From: Spirochaetota bacterium
Lineage (GTDB): Bacteria; Spirochaetota; Spirochaetia; DSM-27196; PWMO01
Direction of reading: 5' to 3'
DNA: 19,537 nt
Assembly (NCBI GenBank): GCA_009908925.1
Contig: JAAAOH010000076.1
Coordinates: forward strand, 1 to 19,537
In this document: positions 1-7,401 of the stretch, piece after piece
Layout: each line of letters begins with the position of its first letter
Numbering within the stretch: position 1 is the first letter of the stretch
Position numbers and translations under genes: made by a program
The notes under the pieces: generated by a model
What the model was told of the DNA's origin: nothing
The model's database searches: none
What the model saw: the letters and a program-made list of their open reading frames with translations, nothing else

Positions 1-522
1 AAGCACCTCCTGCACGGTGATAACCGAAGCGAGCGAGGTGGCCTTTATGAGGTCGAGCATGACGTTTGACAGGCTCGGCACGGCCACGCGCGCGGCCTGT
101 GGCAGAACTACCCTGAACAGGATCTGCGCCTCCGACATCCCGAGGCTACGCGCGCTTTCCCACTGCCCTCTCGGGACCGACAGGATCGCGCCGCGATCGA
201 TCTCCGCAATGAAGGCGGCGCTGTTGAGGCCGAAAGCCGAGATCGCCGCGGCAACCGCCGTGAGCCCGATGCCGAGACTCGGCAGCCCGAAGTAAAAGAG
301 GAACAGCAATACCAGGACCGGCGTCCCGCGCATGAAGGAGATGTAGAGCCGCGCCGGGCCTGTCAGCACCCGACGCTTCGACATCCGTGCGAGGGCGATC
401 GGTAGTCCCAGCAGCATGCCGGCCGCCATCGAGGCCACCGCTATGACCACGGTGTAACGCAGGCCCATGAGTACGAAGGGAAGCGAGTCCACCGCGAGGG
501 CGGGGTCGAAGAATGATCTCAC
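1..522 (-). CDS. Polar amino-acid ABC transporter permease (HisM/GlnP-like), 3' end beyond the window
   Basis: This is an inner-membrane permease subunit of an amino-acid uptake ABC transporter. The visible 174 residues start at a GTG (522) preceded by a strong GAGGAGG ribosome binding site. They contain hydrophobic segments near residues 18-42 and 66-98, the family signature around residues 64-80 (FMRGTPVLVLLF then FYFGLP), and the EAA loop that contacts the ATPase near residues 121-150 (ESARSLGMS ... VVLPQAARVAVPS). No solute-binding protein or ATPase gene is visible; they probably lie beyond the left edge. The gene follows the HEAT-thioredoxin gene on the same strand after a 76-base gap, so read-through from that promoter is possible. 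The family is clear; the exact amino-acid substrate cannot be read. Confidence 0.9.
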   Translation of the reverse strand, partial: MRSFFDPALAVDSLPFVLMGLRYTVVIAVASMAAGMLLGLPIALARMSKRRVLTGPARLYISFMRGTPVLVLLFLFYFGLPSLGIGLTAVAAAISAFGLNSAAFIAEIDRGAILSVPRGQWESARSLGMSEAQILFRVVLPQAARVAVPSLSNVMLDLIKATSLASVITVQEVL

Positions 523-598
523 CGTGTGCCTCCTCGACCGCGAATGTACCCCGTTGCGGGGAATCCGTCGATGTGCTCCCGCCCCCGTGTCGCCCGTC

Positions 599-1675
599 TC
601 AGCTGCTGCGGGTGCGCTCGGGGTGGCGAAACTCGTAGGATTCGTTCTCTATCATGTCGAGGGTTTCAGCGATGGTTGGCCGATCACCCCAGAAGGTACC
701 GATATAGGCCATGCGAAGGCGACCGCGGGGGTCGACGATAACGGTTGCCGGTCTGTTCACGAACTCCGAGTGGACGGCAAAGGTCATGGGGTCCACGCCG
801 AGCCTCGCACCGAAGGCGCCGCCGTAATCCATGAGATGGGGCCACCAGCGCCGCCCGCCGTACTCCAGGTTCTCGAAGCGATCGGAGTACCAGTACCGGG
901 GCCTGGGGTGGACCCCGGCCATCACACCTGCGCGATAGTCGTCGTGACATTCCACGGTAGCAACCTCAACGCCCAGACGCTCGAAATCGGCTTTCCTGTC
1001 TATGAGGTCGTTGAACTCGTGGTGACATACCGGGCACCAGTCGGCGAAGACCCAGAGAAGCAGAAGTGCCCTGCCCGAGAGATGAGTGTCGAGCCGCCAT
1101 TCTGCGCCGTTCACCACCGGGAGTGACGCCGCGGGCACGAGGTCGCCGGGCCGGACTCTGCGAAACGTGCCCTCGTCGAGGGCGGCAATCGTCTCGCGCA
1201 TGCGCCGCTGCGATGTGCCCCCGGCGCGTATCTGATCGAGTGCGATGCGACACTGGGGTCCCGCGTCCCGATGTGTCTCACCGGCAAGCGCGGTCTCGAG
1301 AACGGCCTCGGAGCGGGGAGAGGCGATCTGTCCGAGCGAAATCGCGGCCTGTGAGCGGACGGTGCTTTCCGGGGCGCTTCTGAGCAGCTCGTGCAGTCCC
1401 TCGAGGGCCGGCTCCGCCTCGAGAACCCCGAGGGCCGCCGCGGCGAGGTAGCGGACGTCGGCCGACTCATCGCCGAGGGCTTCGATGAGCTCGCCGGGCG
1501 CGCGCTCCCCGGCGCGTACGAAGTCCCGGAGGGCGATGGTGCGCTGCAGCCAGTCGTCGTTGTCGAAATCGTCCACGCCTGCCGCTCCGGTCGTCGGCTC
1601 CACGGTCATCCCCTCCTCGACGGGGCGGAACGGACGGGTCTTCAGGGCGGCAATCCTCGATGCTATGTGTTCCAT
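599..1675 (-). CDS. HEAT-repeat / thioredoxin-fold fusion protein with CPVC active site
   Basis: This is a 358-residue protein with no signal peptide, so it is predicted cytoplasmic. Residues about 55-150 form two or three HEAT-like helical repeats (for example GDESADVRYLAAAALGVLE and PESTVRSQAAISLGQIAS). Residues about 172-345 are a TlpA/AhpC-like thioredoxin fold with the redox motif WCPVC (C214, C217) and the expected cis-proline in NRPATVIVD (P309). HEAT repeats usually bind partner proteins, so the inferred role is disulfide reduction or peroxide handling on a bound client. The ATG has a good AAGGAG site six bases upstream. A 16-bp palindrome shared with four other promoter regions lies just upstream (1692-1707). 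Fold assignment is confident; the substrate is unknown. Confidence 0.85.
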   Translation of the reverse strand: MEHIASRIAALKTRPFRPVEEGMTVEPTTGAAGVDDFDNDDWLQRTIALRDFVRAGERAPGELIEALGDESADVRYLAAAALGVLEAEPALEGLHELLRSAPESTVRSQAAISLGQIASPRSEAVLETALAGETHRDAGPQCRIALDQIRAGGTSQRRMRETIAALDEGTFRRVRPGDLVPAASLPVVNGAEWRLDTHLSGRALLLLWVFADWCPVCHHEFNDLIDRKADFERLGVEVATVECHDDYRAGVMAGVHPRPRYWYSDRFENLEYGGRRWWPHLMDYGGAFGARLGVDPMTFAVHSEFVNRPATVIVDPRGRLRMAYIGTFWGDRPTIAETLDMIENESYEFRHPERTRSS

Positions 1676-1691
1676 GTGAGCTCCTTAATAC

Positions 1692-1707
1692 GCTTGTACC
1701 TGCAAGC
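1692..1707. promoter_or_regulatory. Candidate MarR-type operator, copy A (upstream of HEAT-thioredoxin gene)
   Basis: The sequence GCTTGTACCTGCAAGC is a near-perfect inverted repeat: 7-base arms with one mismatch around two central bases. On the minus strand it follows a TTGATA (-35-like, 1709-1714) and precedes TATTAA (1685-1690). However, a start from that pair would fall at or beyond the gene's Shine-Dalgarno site, so the exact promoter is uncertain. A further half-site, GCTTGTA, lies at 1722-1728. The same palindrome recurs at 3219, 8253, 14553 and 15271. Confidence 0.65.
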
Positions 1708-1855
1708 ATATCAAAAAAAACGCTTGTAGTGCTGTGGTCATCGGGGTAGCATGGTCCCACACCGAGGAGGCAGAGCTCTGAACGACGGCCCCGGGCAGAT
1801 GCCCGCGCAGATGATAGAGGAACGCTCGACCTTCAGGCAACTCCCTCGCCGACCT

Positions 1856-3109
1856 TTACAATACGGTTTCCCGCCCCATAGCGCGCACGTCGGCGGCTTT
1901 GACCGCAACCGCAATCGACCGCAGGAAGTTCCCGTCGATGTCGCGATCGGAGGTCGCCGAGAGCAATACCTCCACAACCTCGCCGTCTTTCGTGACGAGA
2001 CTGTAGGGGACGTCGCGCGCGTAGCCGATTCGAAAGAACGCCGGCAACGTCTCCTCGAGCGCGTAGCGACGTGATTCCTCGGTGAGGAAGTCCACCGATC
2101 GACGTCCGATGACCTCGTCCTGCTCATAACCCATCGTGCGGAGCCATTCGGCATTCACGTCGAGGATGCGCCCGCCCTCGTCGATTGAGTGGAGCATGAT
2201 CGGCAACTCGCGGTAGCAGCGCTCGTAGCGGGTGCTGCAGTCCCTGAGTGCGTGAAGCGTGTCTTTCAGCTCGGTGATGTCTTCGAGGGAGACGATAACG
2301 AAGGGCTCACCGCGGATCTCGAAATAGGTGCTGGTCAGTGCAAAGGATGCAAAGCGCCGGTTTCCGTCCGCGAGGTACGGGATGTCGGCTTCCACACGCT
2401 TTCCTGTGCTGTGCTCGCTCAGTGCCTCCCGGACGGTGTTTCGAATAGGACACTGCGTGCAGTACGGGCCGAAGCCGCAGCCCTGCGGGTCGTCGAGCCG
2501 GTGCAGGCAACGCAGCGCTTCCCCGATTCGTTCGCCCCTCGTATCTTCGGGGCCGCCGCCAGCAAAGGCGGCAGCGGCGCCATTCGCTTTTCGCACCGTG
2601 TATGCGGAGTCGACGAGCACCATCAGCACGGGCGTGTGCTCGTAGATCGCGGCAAGCTCGGCATGCTTGTCGGCGAGAACCTGTTCGGTTAGTTCCCTGC
2701 GCCGGTTTTCTTCCTTCAGTCCGTTATGGACGCCGAAGAGCTCGAAGGCCATCTCTATGGACTGGATCAGAACGAACTCGCCCGAGTTCTTGAGCACATA
2801 CCCGTACCGGGTTATGCTCCGTGCGCGGTCGACGTACTCTTTCTCGGTGTGGCTTGTCAGGAACACGATAGGGACTTCGCGGCGGGCGAGGATCCTCTCG
2901 GCCACGACGGTCCCGTCGGTCTCGCGGGAGCCGAGATTGATGTCCATGAGAATGAGATCCACCTCTTCCTCGGTGACGGTACGCATGGCCTGCTCGGGCC
3001 GGAAGGCGGTCTTGACGGCATACCCGTGCTTTTCCAGCATCGCAGACTCGTGCATCGCTATGAGGGCCTCGTCTTCGACGAGGAGGATGGTTCTGTCCTG
3101 CTCGTTCAT
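1856..3109 (-). CDS. Response regulator receiver - PAS - PAS protein without a kinase domain
   Basis: This is a 417-residue cytoplasmic signalling protein. Residues 7-122 are a receiver domain with acidic pocket E12-D13, phospho-acceptor D56 (LILMDINLG), T85 and K107. Residues about 155-280 form a PAS domain containing a cysteine cluster (C201, C211, C217, C220, in GCGFGPYCTQCPIR). Residues about 295-405 form a second PAS domain. In related spirochaete-type proteins such PAS domains usually lead into a histidine kinase; here the frame stops right after PAS2 and no kinase is encoded nearby. The ATG at 3109 directly precedes the receiver domain; its Shine-Dalgarno site is weak, and the frame stays open upstream to 3241. 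It is divergent from zwf, with a candidate operator between them. What it signals to is unknown. Confidence 0.82.
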   Translation of the reverse strand: MNEQDRTILLVEDEALIAMHESAMLEKHGYAVKTAFRPEQAMRTVTEEEVDLILMDINLGSRETDGTVVAERILARREVPIVFLTSHTEKEYVDRARSITRYGYVLKNSGEFVLIQSIEMAFELFGVHNGLKEENRRRELTEQVLADKHAELAAIYEHTPVLMVLVDSAYTVRKANGAAAAFAGGGPEDTRGERIGEALRCLHRLDDPQGCGFGPYCTQCPIRNTVREALSEHSTGKRVEADIPYLADGNRRFASFALTSTYFEIRGEPFVIVSLEDITELKDTLHALRDCSTRYERCYRELPIMLHSIDEGGRILDVNAEWLRTMGYEQDEVIGRRSVDFLTEESRRYALEETLPAFFRIGYARDVPYSLVTKDGEVVEVLLSATSDRDIDGNFLRSIAVAVKAADVRAMGRETVL

Positions 3110-3218
3110 ACTACTGACGCCACCGCCGGGGCACGTTCGGTGTAACTCTGAATTATTAGTCAAGAAGTATGTAATCAGTTGAGTAGATATACAAGCGATT
3201 TTCCGGCAGCACGGAAAA

Positions 3219-3234
3219 ACTTGACTATGCAAGT
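3219..3234. promoter_or_regulatory. Candidate MarR-type operator, copy B (between receiver-PAS gene and zwf)
   Basis: The sequence ACTTGACTATGCAAGT has five matching bases in each outer arm around a TA centre. It lies in the 204-base divergent intergenic region and overlaps TTGACT (3221-3226), a possible -35 element for zwf. A matching -10 at 3244-3249 (TACGCT) is weak. A lone half-site TACAAGC lies at 3190-3196, nearer the receiver-PAS gene. Which of the two genes it controls cannot be decided from sequence. Confidence 0.55.
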
Positions 3235-3313
3235 ATAACACGCTACGCTTCGAACGACTTCCGGCTGCCCATCAGGGTGCCGGAGCGTTTCAGCAACTGA
3301 GCCGGGAGGCCCA

Positions 3314-4843
3314 ATGACAATCATCATCTTCGGTGCAACCGGGGACCTGACACACAGAAAGTTGCTGCCGGCACTCTACGAAAACTTCCGCAAGGGGCGT
3401 CTCGACGACGTGCAGGCGGTCGTCGGCTACGCGCGCCGCGACTGGACTGACGACGCGTTCGTCGAGCGGGCGCGGGAGGGACTGGAGCAATTCGCCTCCG
3501 CGCCGATCGATGAGGATGTCTGGCGGCGTTTCGCGGGCTTGCTCTCCTACCACCGGGGCAACCTCGATGAGGGCGACGATTACCGCAGGCTCGCCGCGCG
3601 TCTCGAAGAGCTCGAGGCCGGCGCAGCGGCAAGAGTGGGTGGCGGCGCCGGTGTCGCAGGCGCAGCGGCCGGCCGTCTCTACTACCTGGCCACGGCCCCG
3701 CGATTCTACGCGCCTGCCTGCCGTAACCTCGGTGCAGCCGGCATGGCCGAGGAGAGCCGCGGACCACGACGGGTCGTCATCGAGAAGCCCTTCGGCTATG
3801 ACGTCGAATCGGCCGCCGAGCTCGATGCGGAAGTCCACAAGGCGTTCGACGAGCACCAGGTGTTTCGCATTGACCACTATCTGGGAAAGGAGACGGCTCA
3901 GAACATCCTCTTCATGCGCTTTGCCAACACCATATTCGAGCCGGTGTGGAACCGCCGCTACGTGTCCAACGTACAGATCACCGTCGCCGAGTCCGTGGAC
4001 GTCGGCCATCGGGCCGGCTACTACGACCAGGCGGGCGTGCTACGCGACATGTTCCAGAATCACCTGCTGCAGTTGCTGGCGCTCACCGCCATGGAGCCGC
4101 CTGCGTCCCTGGATGCCGACGATATCAGAAACGAGAAGGTAAAGGTTTTCGGGGCGATCAAGCCGCCCGCGCTTTCCAACACGGTGCGGGCGCAGTACGA
4201 CGGCTATCTCGACGCGGAGGGTGTAGCGCCGGATTCGACGACGCCCACCTATGCGGCCCTGAAGCTCCACGTGAACACCTGGCGGTGGCAGGGGGTGCCG
4301 TTTTACCTCCGTTCGGGAAAAGCGCTTGCCGAGAAGACCAGCGAGATTACCGTACGCTTTCAGGAGCCACCGGGCATTCTCTTCGATCTGCCGAGCTGCG
4401 ACGGCTATACGCCCAATACCGTGTCCATGTGCGTGCAGCCCGACGAGGGTACGCATCTGAAGTACCAGGTGAAGACGCCCGACGCCGGCAACGCGTCCCG
4501 GACGGTGGACATGTCTTTCCACTATCGGGACGGGTTCCCCGAAACACCGCTTCCCGACGCGTACGAGCGGTTACTGCTTGATGCGATACGTGGCGATGCC
4601 TCACTCTTTGCCCGCAGCGACGGCATCCGCGGTGCCTGGCGTATCATCGACCCCGTGATAAAGGGGTGGGAGCAGGCCGGGCGGGACGGCGGCAGCGTTC
4701 GCGAAACTCCGGACGGCGGTGGCGGCGTTGCGCCACAGGTTGAGCGCTACGCGCCCGGGAGCTGGGGACCGAAGGCCGCGGACGAACTGCTTGCCCACTC
4801 GGGGCACAGGTGGCAGATGGGGTGCTTCCACGGTCACTCGTGA
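3314..4843 (+). CDS. zwf: Glucose-6-phosphate 1-dehydrogenase
   Basis: This enzyme oxidises glucose-6-phosphate to 6-phosphogluconolactone and makes NADPH, the first step of the oxidative pentose phosphate pathway. The 509-residue product has the N-terminal nucleotide-binding motif GATGDLTHRKLLPALY (residues 7-22), IEKPFG (156-161), the substrate-binding signature RIDHYLGKE (185-193), the catalytic histidine region QNHLLQ (H250), and YLRSGK further on. The start has GGGAGG four bases upstream. Residues about 102-120 are an Ala/Gly-rich low-complexity stretch, and another Gly-rich stretch precedes the C-terminus. No phosphogluconolactonase or phosphogluconate dehydrogenase gene follows, so this is not the usual pathway operon. 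The upstream operator copy suggests redox-linked control. Confidence 0.95.
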   Translation: MTIIIFGATGDLTHRKLLPALYENFRKGRLDDVQAVVGYARRDWTDDAFVERAREGLEQFASAPIDEDVWRRFAGLLSYHRGNLDEGDDYRRLAARLEELEAGAAARVGGGAGVAGAAAGRLYYLATAPRFYAPACRNLGAAGMAEESRGPRRVVIEKPFGYDVESAAELDAEVHKAFDEHQVFRIDHYLGKETAQNILFMRFANTIFEPVWNRRYVSNVQITVAESVDVGHRAGYYDQAGVLRDMFQNHLLQLLALTAMEPPASLDADDIRNEKVKVFGAIKPPALSNTVRAQYDGYLDAEGVAPDSTTPTYAALKLHVNTWRWQGVPFYLRSGKALAEKTSEITVRFQEPPGILFDLPSCDGYTPNTVSMCVQPDEGTHLKYQVKTPDAGNASRTVDMSFHYRDGFPETPLPDAYERLLLDAIRGDASLFARSDGIRGAWRIIDPVIKGWEQAGRDGGSVRETPDGGGGVAPQVERYAPGSWGPKAADELLAHSGHRWQMGCFHGHS

Positions 4844-4852
4844 CCGCGCCGG

Positions 4853-5357
4853 GTGCGTGCGGCGGCCGGCGTAACGCGTGTCGTCGGGAGCAAGAGAGCG
4901 CAGGCCTGCCGGGGTGAGAAGCTGATTTGCGATCAGATCAACAACTTCCCGGGCCAGAGCATCCTCGAGGAGGGGCTCCGCCGAACAGTGGGGGCCACGA
5001 CGAACTGGTCGGCCCTCATCCGGGCAGTAGACGACGAGCAGCGGCGACTGCGATCCTTCGTCGCTCGCGGCCTCGGTGCCCCTGAAAAAGGGTGAGGCGT
5101 CGTCCCACCGCCAGTTCGGCGGGCTGATGCCGCTGATTGCGGTGGAAAGCCTCGAGGCGGAGCTAATGGACCGCATGCCGGTATTCGCCCGGCGGATGAA
5201 GTGGTTCTACGACAACAAGGTCTATCTCAAGGAGAACGGCCGTCTGGCCTGCACCCGCACGCCGGGAGTGGGGAAGCGCAGGCTCCTGTCTCTGGTGAAC
5301 GAAGATCGCCTGCGAAGCATTCTCTCCCACATGCTGTCCGAGATGGTAAAAGCTTGA
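4853..5357 (+). pseudogene. Unrecognised, probably frameshifted gene remnant
   Basis: The 545 bases between zwf and the vapBC module hold no convincing intact gene. Two short open frames read in the same direction: 4853-5095 (80 codons, GTG start, no ribosome binding site) and 5076-5357 (93 codons, GTG start). They overlap at an AAAAA run near 5084-5089, and a single +1 shift there would join them into one product of about 165 residues. The joined protein would have a charged C-terminal half (for example RRMKWFYDNKVYLKENGRL). I do not recognise either part. It could be a decayed gene, a sequencing error in a homopolymer, or chance open frames in GC-rich DNA. Confidence 0.35.
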
Positions 5358-5402
5358 CCAGGTGTGGTAAGTGTCATACCATTTTACCATGACAGTTACC
5401 AT
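5343..5402 (+). promoter_or_regulatory. vapB promoter and repeat-rich autoregulatory region
   Basis: A -35 TTGACC (5354-5359) is separated by 17 bases from a weak -10, TACCAT (5377-5382), placing the transcription start at about the A of the vapB ATG (5389). No Shine-Dalgarno sequence is present, so the message may be leaderless. The region carries 9-base inverted arms ATGGTAAAA (5343-5351) and TTTTACCAT (5382-5390). The heptamer WTACCAT is repeated at 5377-5383, 5384-5390 and 5396-5402. Such repeats are what a VapBC or AbrB-type antitoxin complex usually binds. Confidence 0.55.
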
Positions 5403-5673
5403 TGATAAGGCGGGGCGCGTTGTAATCCCCAAGCACGTCAGGGATCGTTACCACATGCAGCCCGGTACCGAGCTCGAGATCGAATACGAAGCCGATGGGA
5501 TTTCCCTTAAAGCACACGATACAAAGCCCTCCCTTATACGAAAAAGAGGCATACTGGTGCATCACGGCTCCGACACCGTCACAATGGACACAGCGAACTT
5601 CCTGAATCGCCAAAGGGAGCATCGCAACTACGTCGTTGCAGGCGATACTGCTGCGGAGAACCCGAAAGAATGA
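5389..5673 (+). CDS. vapB: AbrB/MazE-fold antitoxin (VapB)
   Basis: This is a 94-residue antitoxin. The N-terminal 45 residues are a swapped-hairpin AbrB-type DNA-binding domain (TVTIDKAGRVVIPKHVRDRY ... GTELEIEYEADGISL), and the rest is a charged tail expected to wrap the toxin. The ATG at 5389 is chosen over an in-frame GTG at 5371 because the domain begins there and because 5371 lies inside the predicted promoter. Its stop overlaps the toxin start by four bases (ATGA), the usual translational coupling of antitoxin and toxin. Upstream repeats suggest autorepression. Confidence 0.88.
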   Translation: MTVTIDKAGRVVIPKHVRDRYHMQPGTELEIEYEADGISLKAHDTKPSLIRKRGILVHHGSDTVTMDTANFLNRQREHRNYVVAGDTAAENPKE

Positions 5674-6101
5674 GGGTGTTTCTCGACACCTCGGTTCTGG
5701 TGCCGGCTCTTGTGGATCAACTCTCTAACCACCAAAGCGCCTTTGCGGTTTTCCACTCATACACAGGTGACGGAAACAGGGGCTACTGCTCGACCCATGC
5801 TCTATCCGAGACCTACTCGGCACTCACCGCCCTGCCGTTGCCCAGGAGAATCAGCAGCATCGAGGCACGCATGCTCATTGAAGAGAGTATTTTCGATCGG
5901 CTCGAGGTCGTGGAACTTGATAAAGGGGATTATTTGAATGCTATCAGAAACGTTTCGGTCAGGGGGCTCACAAGCGGAATCATCTATGATGCATTGCATG
6001 TAGAGGCTGCGAAAAAGGCCTCCTGTTCTCGAATCTACACCTACAATATCGATCATTTCGAGGCCTTGATCACGGAAGGAATATCAGTCTCGAGTCCCTG
6101 A
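5670..6101 (+). CDS. vapC: PIN-domain ribonuclease toxin (VapC)
   Basis: This is a 143-residue PIN-domain toxin, normal in length for the family. The N-terminal MRVFLDTSVLV carries the first metal-binding aspartate (D6). The other acidic residues fit E47 (THALSETYS), D107 (IIYDALHVEAA) and D128 (TYNIDHF), so the active site looks complete. VapC toxins cleave RNA, often initiator tRNA or rRNA, when freed from the antitoxin; the target of this one cannot be read from sequence. It is coupled to vapB through the ATGA overlap. The gene converges with the hydrolase/OsmC gene on the other strand, leaving an 80-base gap without a convincing terminator. Confidence 0.9.
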   Translation: MRVFLDTSVLVPALVDQLSNHQSAFAVFHSYTGDGNRGYCSTHALSETYSALTALPLPRRISSIEARMLIEESIFDRLEVVELDKGDYLNAIRNVSVRGLTSGIIYDALHVEAAKKASCSRIYTYNIDHFEALITEGISVSSP

Positions 6102-6180
6102 GAACGTATAATCTGCGCGCGTGTTCCCCGGAGGCTCGAGACGTACCCGGAAGCGGACTTCCGCATCATTCGCCCCGCCC

Positions 6181-7401
6181 TTACGCCAACCGCGTCTCCA
6201 CCACGGTCGTCGAGGTGAGGGTTTGATGCACCGGGCACATATCCGCGATCTCGGCCAGCCGCGTGCGTTGCTCCTCCGTGAGATCCCCCTCGAGCTCGAG
6301 CACGCGCTCGATGCGGTCGATTTTCGGCTTCGTGCGGCCTCCCTTCTCCCTGTCGCAGGTCGCTCCGTCGTTTGCATGGACCTTTTCGTGGGAGAGGTGC
6401 ACCGTCACAGACTCGAGAGGGAGCTCCTTTCGGTCGGCGTACATGCGAAGGGTCATCACCGTGCAGGAGCCGAGGGCGGCGAGCAGATGGTCGTAGGGGC
6501 TGCCGCCAAGGTCCTTGCCGCCGACACTCGCCGGCTCGTCGGCGACCATGGCGTGTCGTCCGGCGCGGATCTGCGCCGTGTAGTGATCGCGGCCGATCCG
6601 GGCGGCGACCTGGCGGTTCGTTCTGATTTCCGGCTCGGTCGGCGCCGGCATGAGCGCTCCGATCCACGCGCCGATCATCCGGCCCGCGTATTCTGCATCG
6701 CTCGCCCGCGTCAGGAGGTGATCGGCCTGCCGGAGGGAGACAAAGCTCTTGGGGTGGCGCGTGGCGGTGAAAATGCGCTCTGCGTTCTCTATCCCGACGA
6801 TTGTGTCCACCGGGGAATGGAGAATGAGAAGATCGACCGAGAGGTCGCGAATCCATCGCTCGGGCGGATGATTGCGGATATCGTCGACGAACTGTTTGCG
6901 GATCGTAAACGGTCTGCCGCCGATCGATACGGCGGCCTCGCCCGAGGTCTCGATATCGGCGACGTTGCCGACGAAGAGCTTCTCCACGTGCGCCGGCTCC
7001 GCCGGCGACCCGATCGTCGCGACGCCGCGCACAGACGGCAGTTCCCGGGCCGCGTAGAGGCAGGCCGTACCCCCGAGCGAGTGACCGACGAGGAAGCTCG
7101 GCGCTTCGTAGTGTTCGGCAAGGTACCCCGCGGCGTCGATGAGGTCGCTTCCCTGGGAGCTGAACGTCGTATCGGCGAAATCGCCGCCGCTCGCGCCGAG
7201 GCCGGTGAAGTCGAAGCTCATCACCCCGAGGCCGGCGTCCGAGAGCGCCCGCGCGATCCTGCGGTGGGCGTTGAGATCCTTGGAACAGGTGAAACAGTGG
7301 GCGAGCAACACGAAGGCGCGTGGCATACCGTCGGGCGGAAGATCGATCCTGGCGGCGAGCTCTACGCCCGCACTGTTCGCGAATGTCGCCGTTCTACTCA
7401 T
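6181..7401 (-). CDS. Bifunctional alpha/beta-hydrolase / OsmC-family protein
   Basis: This is a 406-residue two-domain protein. Residues about 1-255 are an alpha/beta hydrolase with nucleophile elbow GHSLGG (S108), acid D199 and histidine H228 (ADHLL). Residues about 262-406 are an OsmC/Ohr-like domain with the two redox cysteines C313 (GSCTVMTLRMYADRK) and C389 (MCPVHQTL). OsmC proteins reduce organic hydroperoxides through these cysteines. This fusion is an established family, though its natural substrate is not settled. The ATG at 7401 has an AGGAG site, overlaps the aquaporin stop by four bases (ATGA) and is therefore translationally coupled to it. The upstream operator (8253) would control both genes. 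Confidence 0.93.
   Translation of the reverse strand: MSRTATFANSAGVELAARIDLPPDGMPRAFVLLAHCFTCSKDLNAHRRIARALSDAGLGVMSFDFTGLGASGGDFADTTFSSQGSDLIDAAGYLAEHYEAPSFLVGHSLGGTACLYAARELPSVRGVATIGSPAEPAHVEKLFVGNVADIETSGEAAVSIGGRPFTIRKQFVDDIRNHPPERWIRDLSVDLLILHSPVDTIVGIENAERIFTATRHPKSFVSLRQADHLLTRASDAEYAGRMIGAWIGALMPAPTEPEIRTNRQVAARIGRDHYTAQIRAGRHAMVADEPASVGGKDLGGSPYDHLLAALGSCTVMTLRMYADRKELPLESVTVHLSHEKVHANDGATCDREKGGRTKPKIDRIERVLELEGDLTEEQRTRLAEIADMCPVHQTLTSTTVVETRLA

Noticed and set aside
549..561. CCCCG-TTG-CGGGG hairpin between the HEAT-thioredoxin and ABC permease genes as a terminator
   Set aside because: Only five base pairs and no T-run on the minus strand; chance in GC-rich DNA.
1792..1805. CGGGCA-GA-TGCCCG inverted repeat downstream of the receiver-PAS gene as a terminator
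   Set aside because: The loop is only two bases and no T-run follows.
6107..6112. TATAAT between vapC and the hydrolase/OsmC gene as a promoter
   Set aside because: No -35 at suitable distance and no gene downstream on that strand; the two neighbouring genes converge here.
6149..6162. GGAAG-CGGA-CTTCC hairpin in the convergent gap after vapC as a bidirectional terminator
   Set aside because: Short stem and no T-run on either strand.
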